This document shows, in pieces, positions 18,843 through 26,548 of a DNA stretch of 64,000 bases. The stretch's first letter is position 1. Every line of letters starts with the position of its first letter. The DNA comes from Candidatus Rhodoferax bjergmarkensis (lineage in GTDB: Bacteria > Pseudomonadota > Gammaproteobacteria > Burkholderiales > Burkholderiaceae_C): positions 62,001 to 126,000 of the forward strand of contig JADJFX010000002.1 in assembly GCA_016708345.1 (NCBI GenBank), given 5' to 3'. A program made the translations under genes and the position numbers. The notes under the pieces were generated by a model. The model saw only the letters and a list, made by a program, of their open reading frames with translations, was not told the DNA's origin and ran no database searches.

Positions 18843-19130
18843 ATCAAACTCCTGAGTTATTAAGAAAATCGCCACTTGTGTGACGCCCACCTACAACGGG
18901 GACATCATTTAGAGCGTTGACAAGAATAACATTTATTTTTTTGAGCAAATAAAAACAACGCCAAATCATTTGGGGTGTTGATGCTTGTGAGTTGTAAAAA
19001 TCGTGAAAGCAACAGGTGCGAATCGAGGATGGCTGCCGCCTTCAAATTCTTGTGAGGTTTGTGAGTGTTACGTCTGGCAACGTTTGTCACACTAAATTGG
19101 CCATCCTGTCGCTTACTTGCTGCGTTTGAG

Positions 19131-19162
19131 AAACATGGGAGCTGGTTGGCCCCATGTTTTTT
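19131..19162 (+). terminator. Terminator-like hairpin in the leader of the next gene
   Basis: AAACATGGG and CCCATGTTT form a 9-bp stem around an 11-base loop, followed by a run of T to 19162. It lies only 17 bp before the ATG at 19180 and just upstream of the ribosome-binding site 'caggaga'. It could end a small RNA starting in 18930-19130, or act as an attenuator for the His-rich secreted protein. Confidence 0.6.
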
Positions 19163-19179
19163 AGACAGGAGAAAATTTC

Positions 19180-19629
19180 ATGAAGATCAATCGTCAATTG
19201 CAATGCCTTGTTGCAGTCGCCACACTGGCTGTGTCGGCCATGGGCGTGACCGGTTCCGCACAGGCCCGCGAGCAGGACCATCACAATGTGTTTTGGTCGG
19301 TGGGTGTGTCATCGCCCGGTGTGCAAGTGGGGTTTTCCAATGCGCGGCCCGTGGTGGTGCAAACGCCGATGTACCCGGTGTACCAGCAGCCCGCTCCTGT
19401 GTATGTGCAGCCGACGGTTTACATGCGGCCAGCACCGGTGTACGTTCAGCCAGCGCCTGTGTATTTTCAGCCAGCGGTGAGTCAGCCGCAGTTTGTTCAG
19501 GCGGGTTGGGGTTACCCTGAGCGCCACTATGGATGGCGTCATGGGCATCGCCATCATGGCCACTGGAGCCATGATCGCCAACAAGGCGAACGCGGTGGCC
19601 GCGGTGGCGGGGATCATCACCGCCGATAA
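19180..19629 (+). CDS. Secreted Pro/Gln- and His-rich protein
   Basis: 149 residues. A signal peptide of about 30 residues ending 'GSAQA' is followed by a beta-like stretch ('VFWSVGVSSPGVQVGF'). Next is a repetitive middle of 'QPAPVYVQP' and variants (about residues 65-105), then a C-terminus rich in His, Gly and Arg ('RHGHRHHGHWSHD'). Such tails may bind metal or polyanions, but the role is unknown. The signal plus 'PVYxxP' layout resembles uncharacterised beta-proteobacterial exported proteins. The ribosome-binding site 'caggaga' is good. The hairpin at 19131-19162 in the leader suggests regulation. Confidence 0.7.
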   Translation: MKINRQLQCLVAVATLAVSAMGVTGSAQAREQDHHNVFWSVGVSSPGVQVGFSNARPVVVQTPMYPVYQQPAPVYVQPTVYMRPAPVYVQPAPVYFQPAVSQPQFVQAGWGYPERHYGWRHGHRHHGHWSHDRQQGERGGRGGGDHHRR

Positions 19630-19667
19630 GCTCAATTTCTAACGCTGCGGCTGCGAAAGATCAGTTT

Positions 19668-20275
19668 CTATGCGAAAGCCGTGGGCCAGACCACCCCGTT
19701 GTCATTCAAGATGGCATCCAGCGGCATGTCGTGAATCTCCGGCTCAAAGTCGGGCAAAAACCCCTGCGTAAAACCCAAACCAACGGTAAAGGGAGCAGGT
19801 TGCAACGTGGCCAGCATGTGGTCGTAGAAACCGCCCCGTAGCCCAGCCGGTAGCCGCCGGGACCATAGCCTACACAAGGCGCAAATAGCAGGGTGGGCAC
19901 GACCACTTCGGTGTCCTTGGGCTTGGGGATGCCGTAGGCGTCCTCCTCCATGGGGCAGCCAGGGTACCAAGCATGAAACGTCATGGTTTTATGAATTTTA
20001 TCGACCACTGGTAGCCCGATGCGCCTAGGCTGGGGCTGGTCGAGCAGTTCGCCGTCTTCCTTCCAGCGGTGAAGGGCTGGCAGCGGGTCAAACTCGCCTT
20101 TGATGGGCCAATAGGCACCAATCACAATATCAGGGCGACCCACCAGCCAAATTCGCATGACCCGCTGCAAAAGGTCAGACCTCTGTAGGCGGTCAGGGAG
20201 GTTCAGGCGTTGCTCAATGAGTAGCTTGCGAAGGGCTTTCTTTTCGAAAGCTTTTTTTTCATCAGAGTTATCCAT
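19668..20275 (-). pseudogene. 5-formyltetrahydrofolate cyclo-ligase, frameshifted
   Basis: The YgfA/MTHFS family converts 5-formyl-THF to 5,10-methenyl-THF. The N-terminal frame from ATG 20275 ('MDNSDEKKAFEKKALRKLL') reads correctly to 'GPGGYRLGYG' near 19840. The C-terminal frame then resumes as 'GGFYDHMLATL...' and ends at 19668. Restoring one G in the run (GGGG to GGGGG) joins 'GYRLGYGGGFYD', the conserved ATP-binding motif of the family. It is therefore a one-base deletion in a homopolymer: a fresh pseudogene or a sequencing error. The gene is divergent from slt with only 10 bp between start codons. Confidence 0.85.
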
Positions 20276-20285
20276 AATCCCCCCC

Positions 20286-22289
20286 ATGCAGTTTTCCAAC
20301 ATTTTGACATTGATTACGCTCGCAGGGGGCCTGTCTTTGGCAATCCTGCCATCCGCATGGGCCCAATCCATGGGCACCAAGAGCGCGCAGTCGGACGACA
20401 CAATTCTGGAAATGAACCGTGCCTTCAAAAAAGGCGACCGCAAACGCCTCACAGCGTTGCTGCCCCAAGTGCGCAACCATGCACTGGAGCCATGGGGCGC
20501 TTACTGGGAATTACGAGCCCGGCTTGATACGGCAGCGCCAAGTGAAATTCAGGACTTTTTGGCCCGCTACGCAGGAACCTACCAGGAAGACCGGTTGCGC
20601 AATGACTGGCTTGTGCTGCTGGGCGAGCGGCGCGACTGGGCGCAGTTTGCTGCCGAGTTGCCACGCTACCGCATGAACGATGACCGAGAGGTGCGCTGCT
20701 ATGCCCTCACGCTGGAGCCTTTGTCCGCTGGCGTGGACCCGGCCACCGAGGTCAAACGCCTGTGGTACGCGCAAAAAGATGCCGACAACGGCTGTGCCTA
20801 TGCTGCCGCCCAGTTGTTTGGTGCCAAAAAGCTCAGTGCGGCCGATATCTGGCGCAAGGCACGTCTGGCGATGGAGGCCAACCGCATTAGCGCCGCCAAG
20901 GCCGCTGCCGACATCATTTCCCCCGAGGCAGGTGCCCACATTGAAGAAATCAGCAGCAACCCGGCGCGTTTTCTGTCCAAGCGGGTCATCGCGGCGGGCC
21001 GTGTGGCGCGTGAATCAGTCGTGCTGGCGCTGGTGCGACTGGCCGCCACAGACACCGAATTGGCCGCCAGCGTGATGGAAAACCACTGGAGCGTTCACCT
21101 GAGCGCCGAGCAACGCTCGTGGGTATGGGGTGCCATAGGCAAGCATGCCGCCCAGCGGCAGTTGAACGATGTGATGGCCTATTTCTCCAAGACCAAAGAT
21201 GCTGATTTGAACGACGACCATCTGGGCTGGAAAGTGCGCGCAGCTTTGCGTCAGGGGCAGTGGAAAATGGTGTTGACTGCCATCAAGGCGATGAGTCCGG
21301 ACGCAAGGCAAGACGCCGCTTGGGTGTACTGGCGGGCGCGGGCGCTGTTGATGCTGACCCAAACAGAGGGCGAGCGCACTGAGGCCACCGCGCTGCTGGC
21401 AAGCATTGCCGGTGTGCGCGGCTTTTACGAACAACTGGCGCTGGAAGAATTGGGCATACCGATCACCACCCCAGAGAGGCCCGCCCCGCTGACCGCAGAG
21501 GAAAAAGAGGCCGCCCGCCAGAACCCCGGCTTGGCCCGCAGTCTTTATGCCATTGCGGTGGGCTTGCGCAGCGATGGCGTGCGCGAGTGGAACTACAGCA
21601 CCAACCTGCACCAAAGTGGCGGCATGAGCGACCGCGAGCTGCTGGCCGCCGCCGACCTGGCCTGCCAGCACGAGGTGTGGGACCGCTGTATCAACACCAG
21701 CGAAAAAACCCGCACTGTGATCGATTTCGAAACACGCTTTCCAATGCCGCACAAAGACGCAGTGATTCAGCGCGCCAACCAGATCGGCCTGGACCCAGCC
21801 TATGTGTACGGACTGATCCGCCAGGAAAGCCGATTCATCATGGACGCCAGATCCGGCGTGGGTGCTTCCGGGCTGATGCAGGTGATGCCGCCCACTGCCC
21901 GCTGGACCGCCAAAAAAATTGGCCTGACCAATTTTCAGCCCCACCACATCCTTGACCGCGACACCAACATTGCCATCGGCACGGGTTACCTCAAGCTGGT
22001 GCTGGACGATTTTGCAGGCTCCATGCCCATGGCCGCCGCCGCCTACAACGCTGGTCCCAGCCGGCCCCGAAGCTGGCGCGGACAAACTGGCGCACCGTTG
22101 CTGGAAGCTGCCATTTGGGCCGAAAACGTGCCGTTCTCCGAAACGCGCGATTATGTGAAAAAAGTGCTGTCCAACACCACCAACTACGCAGCGCTCATTT
22201 CAGGACAACCACAGTCGCTGAAAAGTCGCCTGGGGATGGTCGGCCCGCGCGACACAAGTGCTATGGAGCCGAACCGGGAACTGCCCTGA
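20286..22289 (+). CDS. slt: Soluble lytic murein transglycosylase
   Basis: About 667 residues. Signal peptide ('LSLAILPSAWAQ'), a long alpha-helical superhelix (about 40-470), then a C-terminal SLT domain with the catalytic Glu in 'RQESRFIMDARSGVGASGLMQ' and the later 'AAAYNAGPSRPRSW'. Slt cleaves the MurNAc-GlcNAc bond of peptidoglycan in the periplasm, forming 1,6-anhydro products. ATG 20286 is chosen because the signal peptide follows directly; the frame extends to 20157 only inside the divergent gene. The inverted-repeat element at 22289-22549 begins at the last base of the stop codon. Confidence 0.93.
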   Translation: MQFSNILTLITLAGGLSLAILPSAWAQSMGTKSAQSDDTILEMNRAFKKGDRKRLTALLPQVRNHALEPWGAYWELRARLDTAAPSEIQDFLARYAGTYQEDRLRNDWLVLLGERRDWAQFAAELPRYRMNDDREVRCYALTLEPLSAGVDPATEVKRLWYAQKDADNGCAYAAAQLFGAKKLSAADIWRKARLAMEANRISAAKAAADIISPEAGAHIEEISSNPARFLSKRVIAAGRVARESVVLALVRLAATDTELAASVMENHWSVHLSAEQRSWVWGAIGKHAAQRQLNDVMAYFSKTKDADLNDDHLGWKVRAALRQGQWKMVLTAIKAMSPDARQDAAWVYWRARALLMLTQTEGERTEATALLASIAGVRGFYEQLALEELGIPITTPERPAPLTAEEKEAARQNPGLARSLYAIAVGLRSDGVREWNYSTNLHQSGGMSDRELLAAADLACQHEVWDRCINTSEKTRTVIDFETRFPMPHKDAVIQRANQIGLDPAYVYGLIRQESRFIMDARSGVGASGLMQVMPPTARWTAKKIGLTNFQPHHILDRDTNIAIGTGYLKLVLDDFAGSMPMAAAAYNAGPSRPRSWRGQTGAPLLEAAIWAENVPFSETRDYVKKVLSNTTNYAALISGQPQSLKSRLGMVGPRDTSAMEPNRELP

Positions 22290-22549
22290 TTCCATTTCCA
22301 GATCAATGCGACATGTTGTTGCTTTTCCTTGTCCTCCAAGATCATCCTGAAATGTCTGGGGAAAGGGTGGGGGTTGGTGCAGAAGCGCGCGTTACTAGGG
22401 GGGGCGACTGGGGCTTGCAGGATTAGGCGCAAAACGCAGCAAGCCCTTGCGAGCTTTGCAACGACACAGCAAGAACGCGTCGGCGGACCCAGCACTAGAG
22501 CACTGCCTGCGGCTTCGCGCCTGATGTCGCATCGATCTGGAAACGGAAT
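22289..22549. mobile_element. MITE-like element with 26-bp terminal inverted repeats, long copy
   Basis: The left end (22289-22314, ATTCCaTTTCCAGATC then aATGCGACAT) is repeated inverted at the right end (22524-22549), 24 of 26 bases matching. The 209-bp interior has no coding frame. The outer ~45 bp on the left and ~55 bp on the right are shared with the shorter copy at 59747-59848. No transposase is in the window, so it would be non-autonomous. No clear target-site duplication is visible. Confidence 0.7.
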
Positions 22550-22568
22550 TACCCCGCGTTCCCCCTCT

Positions 22569-23066
22569 TTACCTCTGCTCCCCTAGCCTCAAGAGTTCAA
22601 ACAAATTGAGCTTTTTTTGCACGGCATGGTAATTTTTCGGGTGGCACGAAGTGGCTTGCCCCTCTGGCCCAGTGAGATAACGCCTTAGCAAGCCACCGCT
22701 GGTAAACAGGGATAGGGTGGTCATAAAGACTTTTCCGGTGTCGGCGTCAACAATTTGACCTTCCCAAGTATGGATGGGGATCAGATAGCCTTGCAGGTCG
22801 CGTCTGGTTTCAGGCTCCTGTCTGGCCCGTTTGACCTGGTCCGCCTCTGGGCTCAAGGTTACCACCGCATCTTTGTTGCACAGCCGGTAAAACTGCCAGC
22901 CGCCGAACAGCTCATCGGCCAAGGGAAGCGCCATGACCAAGGGAAACAGCGTCAGACTCATCACCACGCGGTATTTGCCTGCTCCCACCCAGCGCGGAAT
23001 TTTGAGGCTCAGCACGATGGCTAGTGTCAGCCAAAGGAACGAGCCCGCAAGCAAAAGCCAGCTCAT
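22569..23066 (-). CDS. Hypothetical membrane protein
   Basis: 165 residues. Two N-terminal membrane helices (about 1-22 and 33-52) are followed by a soluble domain with 'HTWEGQIVDADTGKVFMTT'. I do not recognise the family. The gene lies between the MITE-like element and a gap with two 57-bp repeats. The reading frame is intact and codon use is like its neighbours, so it is probably a real gene. Confidence 0.6.
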   Translation of the reverse strand: MSWLLLAGSFLWLTLAIVLSLKIPRWVGAGKYRVVMSLTLFPLVMALPLADELFGGWQFYRLCNKDAVVTLSPEADQVKRARQEPETRRDLQGYLIPIHTWEGQIVDADTGKVFMTTLSLFTSGGLLRRYLTGPEGQATSCHPKNYHAVQKKLNLFELLRLGEQR

Positions 23067-23111
23067 TGTGCAGCCCCGCTGACGCAGTGGTTTGTCAACG
23101 CCAATTGTTGA

Positions 23112-23168
23112 TCAAATTCGGCTCTGGCGCATATAGAGTAAGCGCAAGCAGCTATTGATTTCATAGTA
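23112..23168 (+). repeat. 57-bp dispersed repeat, intergenic copy
   Basis: Runs from tcaaattcggctc through the core GCGCAAGCAGCTATT to tcatagta. It aligns over its full length to the other copies without gaps. Confidence 0.8.
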
Positions 23169-23281
23169 AATTTTCTGAATGGATGTTTTTTTGGATGGTC
23201 GCGGCACTGATGGGCCAGCATCTTGCCAATGGTGCGCAAGGCCAGTGCTTTGCGGCGCTTTGGCTGGCTGCATTTTAACCA

Positions 23282-23338
23282 TTAAATAAGCCTCTAGCGC
23301 TCATGGAACGTGCGCAAGCAGCTCCTCTTTTTATAGCG
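23282..23338 (+). repeat. 57-bp dispersed repeat, intergenic copy
   Basis: Runs from ttaaataagcctctagcgc through the core GCGCAAGCAGCT to tttatagcg. Gap-free alignment to the other copies. Confidence 0.8.
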
Positions 23339-23376
23339 CTTTTCGATGCCTGCCGACCCATGCCTTTGGGTGTGTT

Positions 23377-23994
23377 TCAGGCATCCAGCCATTCGCAGAT
23401 CGGCTTCCACTGCGCCAGGTCTTTCTCCACCCGGGTAGGCGCAACATCAAACAAGGTCAATCCACTGGCTGCGAGGTGAATGTAGTTTTGTGTGTTACGC
23501 AGATAGCCCAGCATCGGCACACCCAAGCCATCAACAAAGTCATGCAGTTTGTCGGCTGCAATGGTGCGCGCATCCACCCGCATGCCCACCAGAGCGATCT
23601 GTAATCTTGCGTGGTGCTTGTTTTGCAGGAGCTGATCCACGAACGAGCGCGTGGCGAAGATGTCGAATACGCTGGGCTGCAGCGGGACGATCACTTTGTC
23701 GGCCATCTTCAGCACATCGTTGAAACGCCCGCCGTGCAGGCCGGCGGGCGTGTCGAGCACCACGTGGGACGTGCCTTTGGGGGGCTTGGCGATCTGGTCG
23801 GCATCGGTAGCCCAGGCAGCAATCGGGCGCGCAGCGCTGGGGCGCAGCCCCAGCCAAAGGCGCGACGACTGCTGGCGGTCTATGTCGCCCAGCATCACGG
23901 CATGCCCTTGGCGCGCAAAATAACCTGCAATATTGGTGGACAGGGTGGACTTGCCCACACCGCCTTTGGGGTTCGCAACAACAACCACTGGCAT
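23377..23994 (-). CDS. ParA-family ATPase (orphan)
   Basis: 205 residues. A deviant Walker A motif 'NPKGGVGKSTLS' with the signature Lys10 opens the protein, and 'VVLDTPAGLHGG' is the Walker B region. ParA/MinD ATPases position DNA or protein cargo through ATP-dependent dimerisation. No parB or centromere-like repeat is adjacent, so this is not a standard chromosome partition locus; the cargo is unknown. It is divergent from the kefF-like gene with about 40 bp between starts. Confidence 0.88.
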   Translation of the reverse strand: MPVVVVANPKGGVGKSTLSTNIAGYFARQGHAVMLGDIDRQQSSRLWLGLRPSAARPIAAWATDADQIAKPPKGTSHVVLDTPAGLHGGRFNDVLKMADKVIVPLQPSVFDIFATRSFVDQLLQNKHHARLQIALVGMRVDARTIAADKLHDFVDGLGVPMLGYLRNTQNYIHLAASGLTLFDVAPTRVEKDLAQWKPICEWLDA

Positions 23995-24035
23995 GACGCG
24001 CTCCTTGGAATTGAACTTTGCGCTATGTTAGCGGT

Positions 24036-24695
24036 ATGACGCATCCCAACCCCATCTCCGCCACCCCAATCCCCGCCACCCCTGCCAGCGCCAGCATCTA
24101 CCTGCTGGCCGCCCACCCCAACTGGCACCAGTCGCGGGTGAACCGTCAACTGCTGGAGGTGGCTCGCACTGTGCCTGGCGTGGACGTCAACGACCTTTAC
24201 ACCTGCTACCCGGACTATTTTGTGGATGTGCCTACTGAGCAGGCGCGCCTGACGGCAGCGCAGCTCATCGTGCTGCAGCACCCGATCCACTGGTATTCCA
24301 TGCCTGCGCTGCAAAAACTGTGGCTGGACGAGGTGCTGAGCTACGGCTGGGCCTATGGCGCGGGTGCGCAAGCGCTGCACGGCAAGGATCTGTGGCTGGT
24401 GGCAACCACCGGCGGGACCGAAAGCTCCTACCACCCGCAGGGTTACAACCGCTACTTTTTTGACGCCTTCCTGCCGCCCTATGAACAAACCGCCGCCTTG
24501 TGCGGCATGCGCTTTTTGCCGCCGCTGGTGCTGCACGGCGCGCACAGCGCATCGGCAGACGAAGTAGCCCAGCATGTCGAGACCTTTCGGCAACGTCTGC
24601 AAAGTTACCCGTACTGGCCAGAAATGGATGAGTTGGACACCTGCCCCGGCTGCGCCGTGCCAGCGGCAGACCGGCCTGAACTTGCAGAGGAATAG
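24036..24695 (+). CDS. kefF: KefF-like NAD(P)H oxidoreductase
   Basis: About 219 residues, flavodoxin-like fold of the NQO1/KefF family: 'IYLLAAHPNWHQSRVNR', 'LYTCYPDYFVDV', 'IVLQHPIHWYSMPALQKLWLDEVL' spread over the FMN-binding region, and 'TTGGTESSYHPQG'. KefF/KefG proteins are cytosolic ancillary subunits that activate the KefC/KefB potassium efflux system. The next gene, three bases downstream, is that antiporter, which supports the pairing. ATG 24036 is preferred to the TTG at 24018. Confidence 0.85.
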   Translation: MTHPNPISATPIPATPASASIYLLAAHPNWHQSRVNRQLLEVARTVPGVDVNDLYTCYPDYFVDVPTEQARLTAAQLIVLQHPIHWYSMPALQKLWLDEVLSYGWAYGAGAQALHGKDLWLVATTGGTESSYHPQGYNRYFFDAFLPPYEQTAALCGMRFLPPLVLHGAHSASADEVAQHVETFRQRLQSYPYWPEMDELDTCPGCAVPAADRPELAEE

Positions 24696-24697
24696 CC

Positions 24698-26524
24698 ATG
24701 GAACACACGCCCGTCTGGCTGGTCAACAGCTTTATTTACCTCAGCGCCGCCGTCATAGCGGTGCCGCTGAGTCAATTTTTAGGCCTGGGTTCCATCATCG
24801 GCTACCTGGGCGCGGGCATTGCCATTGGCCCTTGGGGCCTGGGTTTGGTGACGCAGGTGGAAGACATCCTGCACTTTGCCGAGTTTGGCGTGGTGCTGAT
24901 GCTGTTTCTGGTGGGGCTGGAGCTCGAACCCCACCGCCTGTGGAGCCTGCGTCGCCCTATTTTTGGCTGGGGCAGTGCGCAGGTGCTGGGCTGTACCCTG
25001 CTTTTGAGCCTGGTCGCGCTAGGCTTGGGCGTCGAATGGCGCGTCGCGCTGGTAGCGGCTCTGGGGCTGGCGCTGTCGAGCACGGCAATTGCGCTGCAGG
25101 TGATGGGCAGCCGAAACCTGCTGCCCACCGGCAGCGGTCAGGCCGCGTTTTCCATTCTGCTGTTTCAGGACGTGGCGGCCATACCAATCCTGGCGCTGTT
25201 GCCGCTTTTGGGCACAGTTTTAGAGGCAAATCAGGCTCTAGCGCAGGTAAATCATGCGCAAGCAGCTCTTAAAATCATAGCGGTTGTGGCAGGCATCATC
25301 TTGGGCGGCAGGCTGCTGCTGCGCCCGCTGTTGCGCTGGATTGCACGCTCCAAAACGCCCGAGGTGTTCACCGCCGCCTCGCTTTTGCTGGTGGTGGGTA
25401 TTGCGGGGCTGATGCAGCGGGTGGGCCTGTCGATGGCGCTGGGGGCTTTTCTGGCTGGTGTGTTGCTGGCCGAAAGCGAGTATCGGCGCGAGCTGGAGAC
25501 CAATATCGAACCCTTCAAAGGCTTGCTGCTGGGTCTGTTTTTCATCGCGGTGGGGATGAGCATCGACTTTGGCGTGCTGCGCCAGTCGCCTTGGACCATG
25601 GCGCTGATCGTGCTGGGTTTTCTGGCCGTCAAGGGCGCGGTGATTTACACCCTGGCGCGGGCGATGAAGCTGCCGTTTCAGGAGCGGCCAGTGTTCACGC
25701 TGCTGTTGGCGCAGGGCGGTGAGTTTGCTTTTGTGGTGTTTCAGGCCGCCAGCGGTGCCCATGTGCTGCTCGCCCAAACCGCCTCGCTTTTGATAGGCGC
25801 GGTGGCGGTGTCGATGCTGGTGAGCCCTTTGTTGCTGGTGGCGGTGGACCGGCTGCTGCTGCCGCGTTATGCCAACCGGGGGGAGAGGGCGATGCAAGAG
25901 ATTTCGGAGCATCAAAACGCCCCCGTTGTGATTGCCGGGTTTGGCCGCTACGGGCAGATTGTGGGCCGACTGCTGCTGGCCGAAGGTTTTGCCAGCACCG
26001 TGCTGGACCACGATGCTGACATGATCGATGCGGCGCGCAGCTTTGGCTACCGGGTGTTTTATGGCGACGCCACGCGGCTGGATTTGCTGCGCACCGCCGG
26101 TGCGGACAACGCCAAAATTCTGGTGGTGGCGGTGGATGATATTGCCCAGTCGCTGGAGATTGTGGACCTGGCGCGTGAGCACTTTCCGCACCTGGAGATC
26201 GTCGCGCGTGCCCGTGATGTGACCCACTGGAACCAGTTGCGCGACCGGGGCGTGCTGCAGGTGGAGCGCGAGCTGTTTGAGTCCAGCCTGCGCAGCGCCC
26301 GCAGTGTGCTGGAGTTGCTGGGCCACGGCACGCACGAAGCGCGCCAGAGCGCCATGCGTTTTCGCCAGCACAACCTGGAACTGCTTGAGAAAATGTACCC
26401 CCATTACAAAGACCGCGCCAAGCTGATTGCTGTGGCCAGGGAGGGTCGTCAGCAACTGGAAGCGCAAATGTCGCAAGAGCGTGCGCAACAAGCCCAGCGC
26501 CGCCCGCATGGCTGGGATCATTAA
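24698..26524 (+). CDS. kefB: Glutathione-regulated K+/H+ antiporter (CPA2 family, KefB/KefC-like)
   Basis: 608 residues. An N-terminal CPA2 exchanger with about 12 membrane helices ('IGYLGAGIAIGPWGLGL', 'LMLFLVGLELEP'), then a cytosolic RCK/TrkA-N nucleotide-binding domain at about 400-520 ('VVIAGFGRYGQIVGRLL', 'VFYGDATRLDLLRTAGA'). It effluxes K+ and acidifies the cytoplasm during electrophile stress. It overlaps the kefF transcription unit. Codons 177-195 ('ANQALAQVNHAQAALKIIA') are an exact in-frame 57-bp repeat copy in the loop between two membrane helices; the frame is undisturbed, so the gene is likely functional. Confidence 0.92.
   Translation: MEHTPVWLVNSFIYLSAAVIAVPLSQFLGLGSIIGYLGAGIAIGPWGLGLVTQVEDILHFAEFGVVLMLFLVGLELEPHRLWSLRRPIFGWGSAQVLGCTLLLSLVALGLGVEWRVALVAALGLALSSTAIALQVMGSRNLLPTGSGQAAFSILLFQDVAAIPILALLPLLGTVLEANQALAQVNHAQAALKIIAVVAGIILGGRLLLRPLLRWIARSKTPEVFTAASLLLVVGIAGLMQRVGLSMALGAFLAGVLLAESEYRRELETNIEPFKGLLLGLFFIAVGMSIDFGVLRQSPWTMALIVLGFLAVKGAVIYTLARAMKLPFQERPVFTLLLAQGGEFAFVVFQAASGAHVLLAQTASLLIGAVAVSMLVSPLLLVAVDRLLLPRYANRGERAMQEISEHQNAPVVIAGFGRYGQIVGRLLLAEGFASTVLDHDADMIDAARSFGYRVFYGDATRLDLLRTAGADNAKILVVAVDDIAQSLEIVDLAREHFPHLEIVARARDVTHWNQLRDRGVLQVERELFESSLRSARSVLELLGHGTHEARQSAMRFRQHNLELLEKMYPHYKDRAKLIAVAREGRQQLEAQMSQERAQQAQRRPHGWDH
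25226..25282 (+). repeat. 57-bp dispersed repeat, copy inside kefB
   Basis: Runs from gcaaatcaggctctagcgc through GCGCAAGCAGCT to atcatagcg. It occupies codons 177-195 of the antiporter gene and is read in the same frame as the glnS copy, so both proteins contain 'AQAA' at the same place in the insert. Confidence 0.8.
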
Positions 26525-26548
26525 ACTTTCAACAAATACTCTGCCGCC

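Larger units (their letters stand above)
18477..18927 (-). repeat. Tandem duplication, unit 2
   Basis: The second 451-bp unit, about 98.7% identical to 17958-18408 by eye. Four of the six differences cluster in the codons just after the signal peptide. One lies in the upstream region (tttggagcg versus tttagagcg). Confidence 0.95.
23067..23376. other. Intergenic region with two repeat copies
   Basis: 310 bp between the hypothetical membrane protein and parA, both on the minus strand. It holds two 57-bp repeats in the same orientation (23112-23168 and 23282-23338), 170 bp apart. No coding frame is convincing. Confidence 0.6.

Noticed and set aside
18930..19130. Possible third remnant of the secreted repeat gene
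   Set aside because: Only a short motif (catttggggtgttga) resembles the upstream part of the duplicated units; there is no coding remnant. It was kept only as a candidate region for a small RNA.
22315..22523. Coding potential inside the long MITE-like element
   Set aside because: Frames such as 22329-22586 have no similarity, no ribosome-binding site and cross the element border.
23377..24035. Plasmid-type partition locus
   Set aside because: ParA alone; no parB, no iterated centromere sites and no replication gene nearby.
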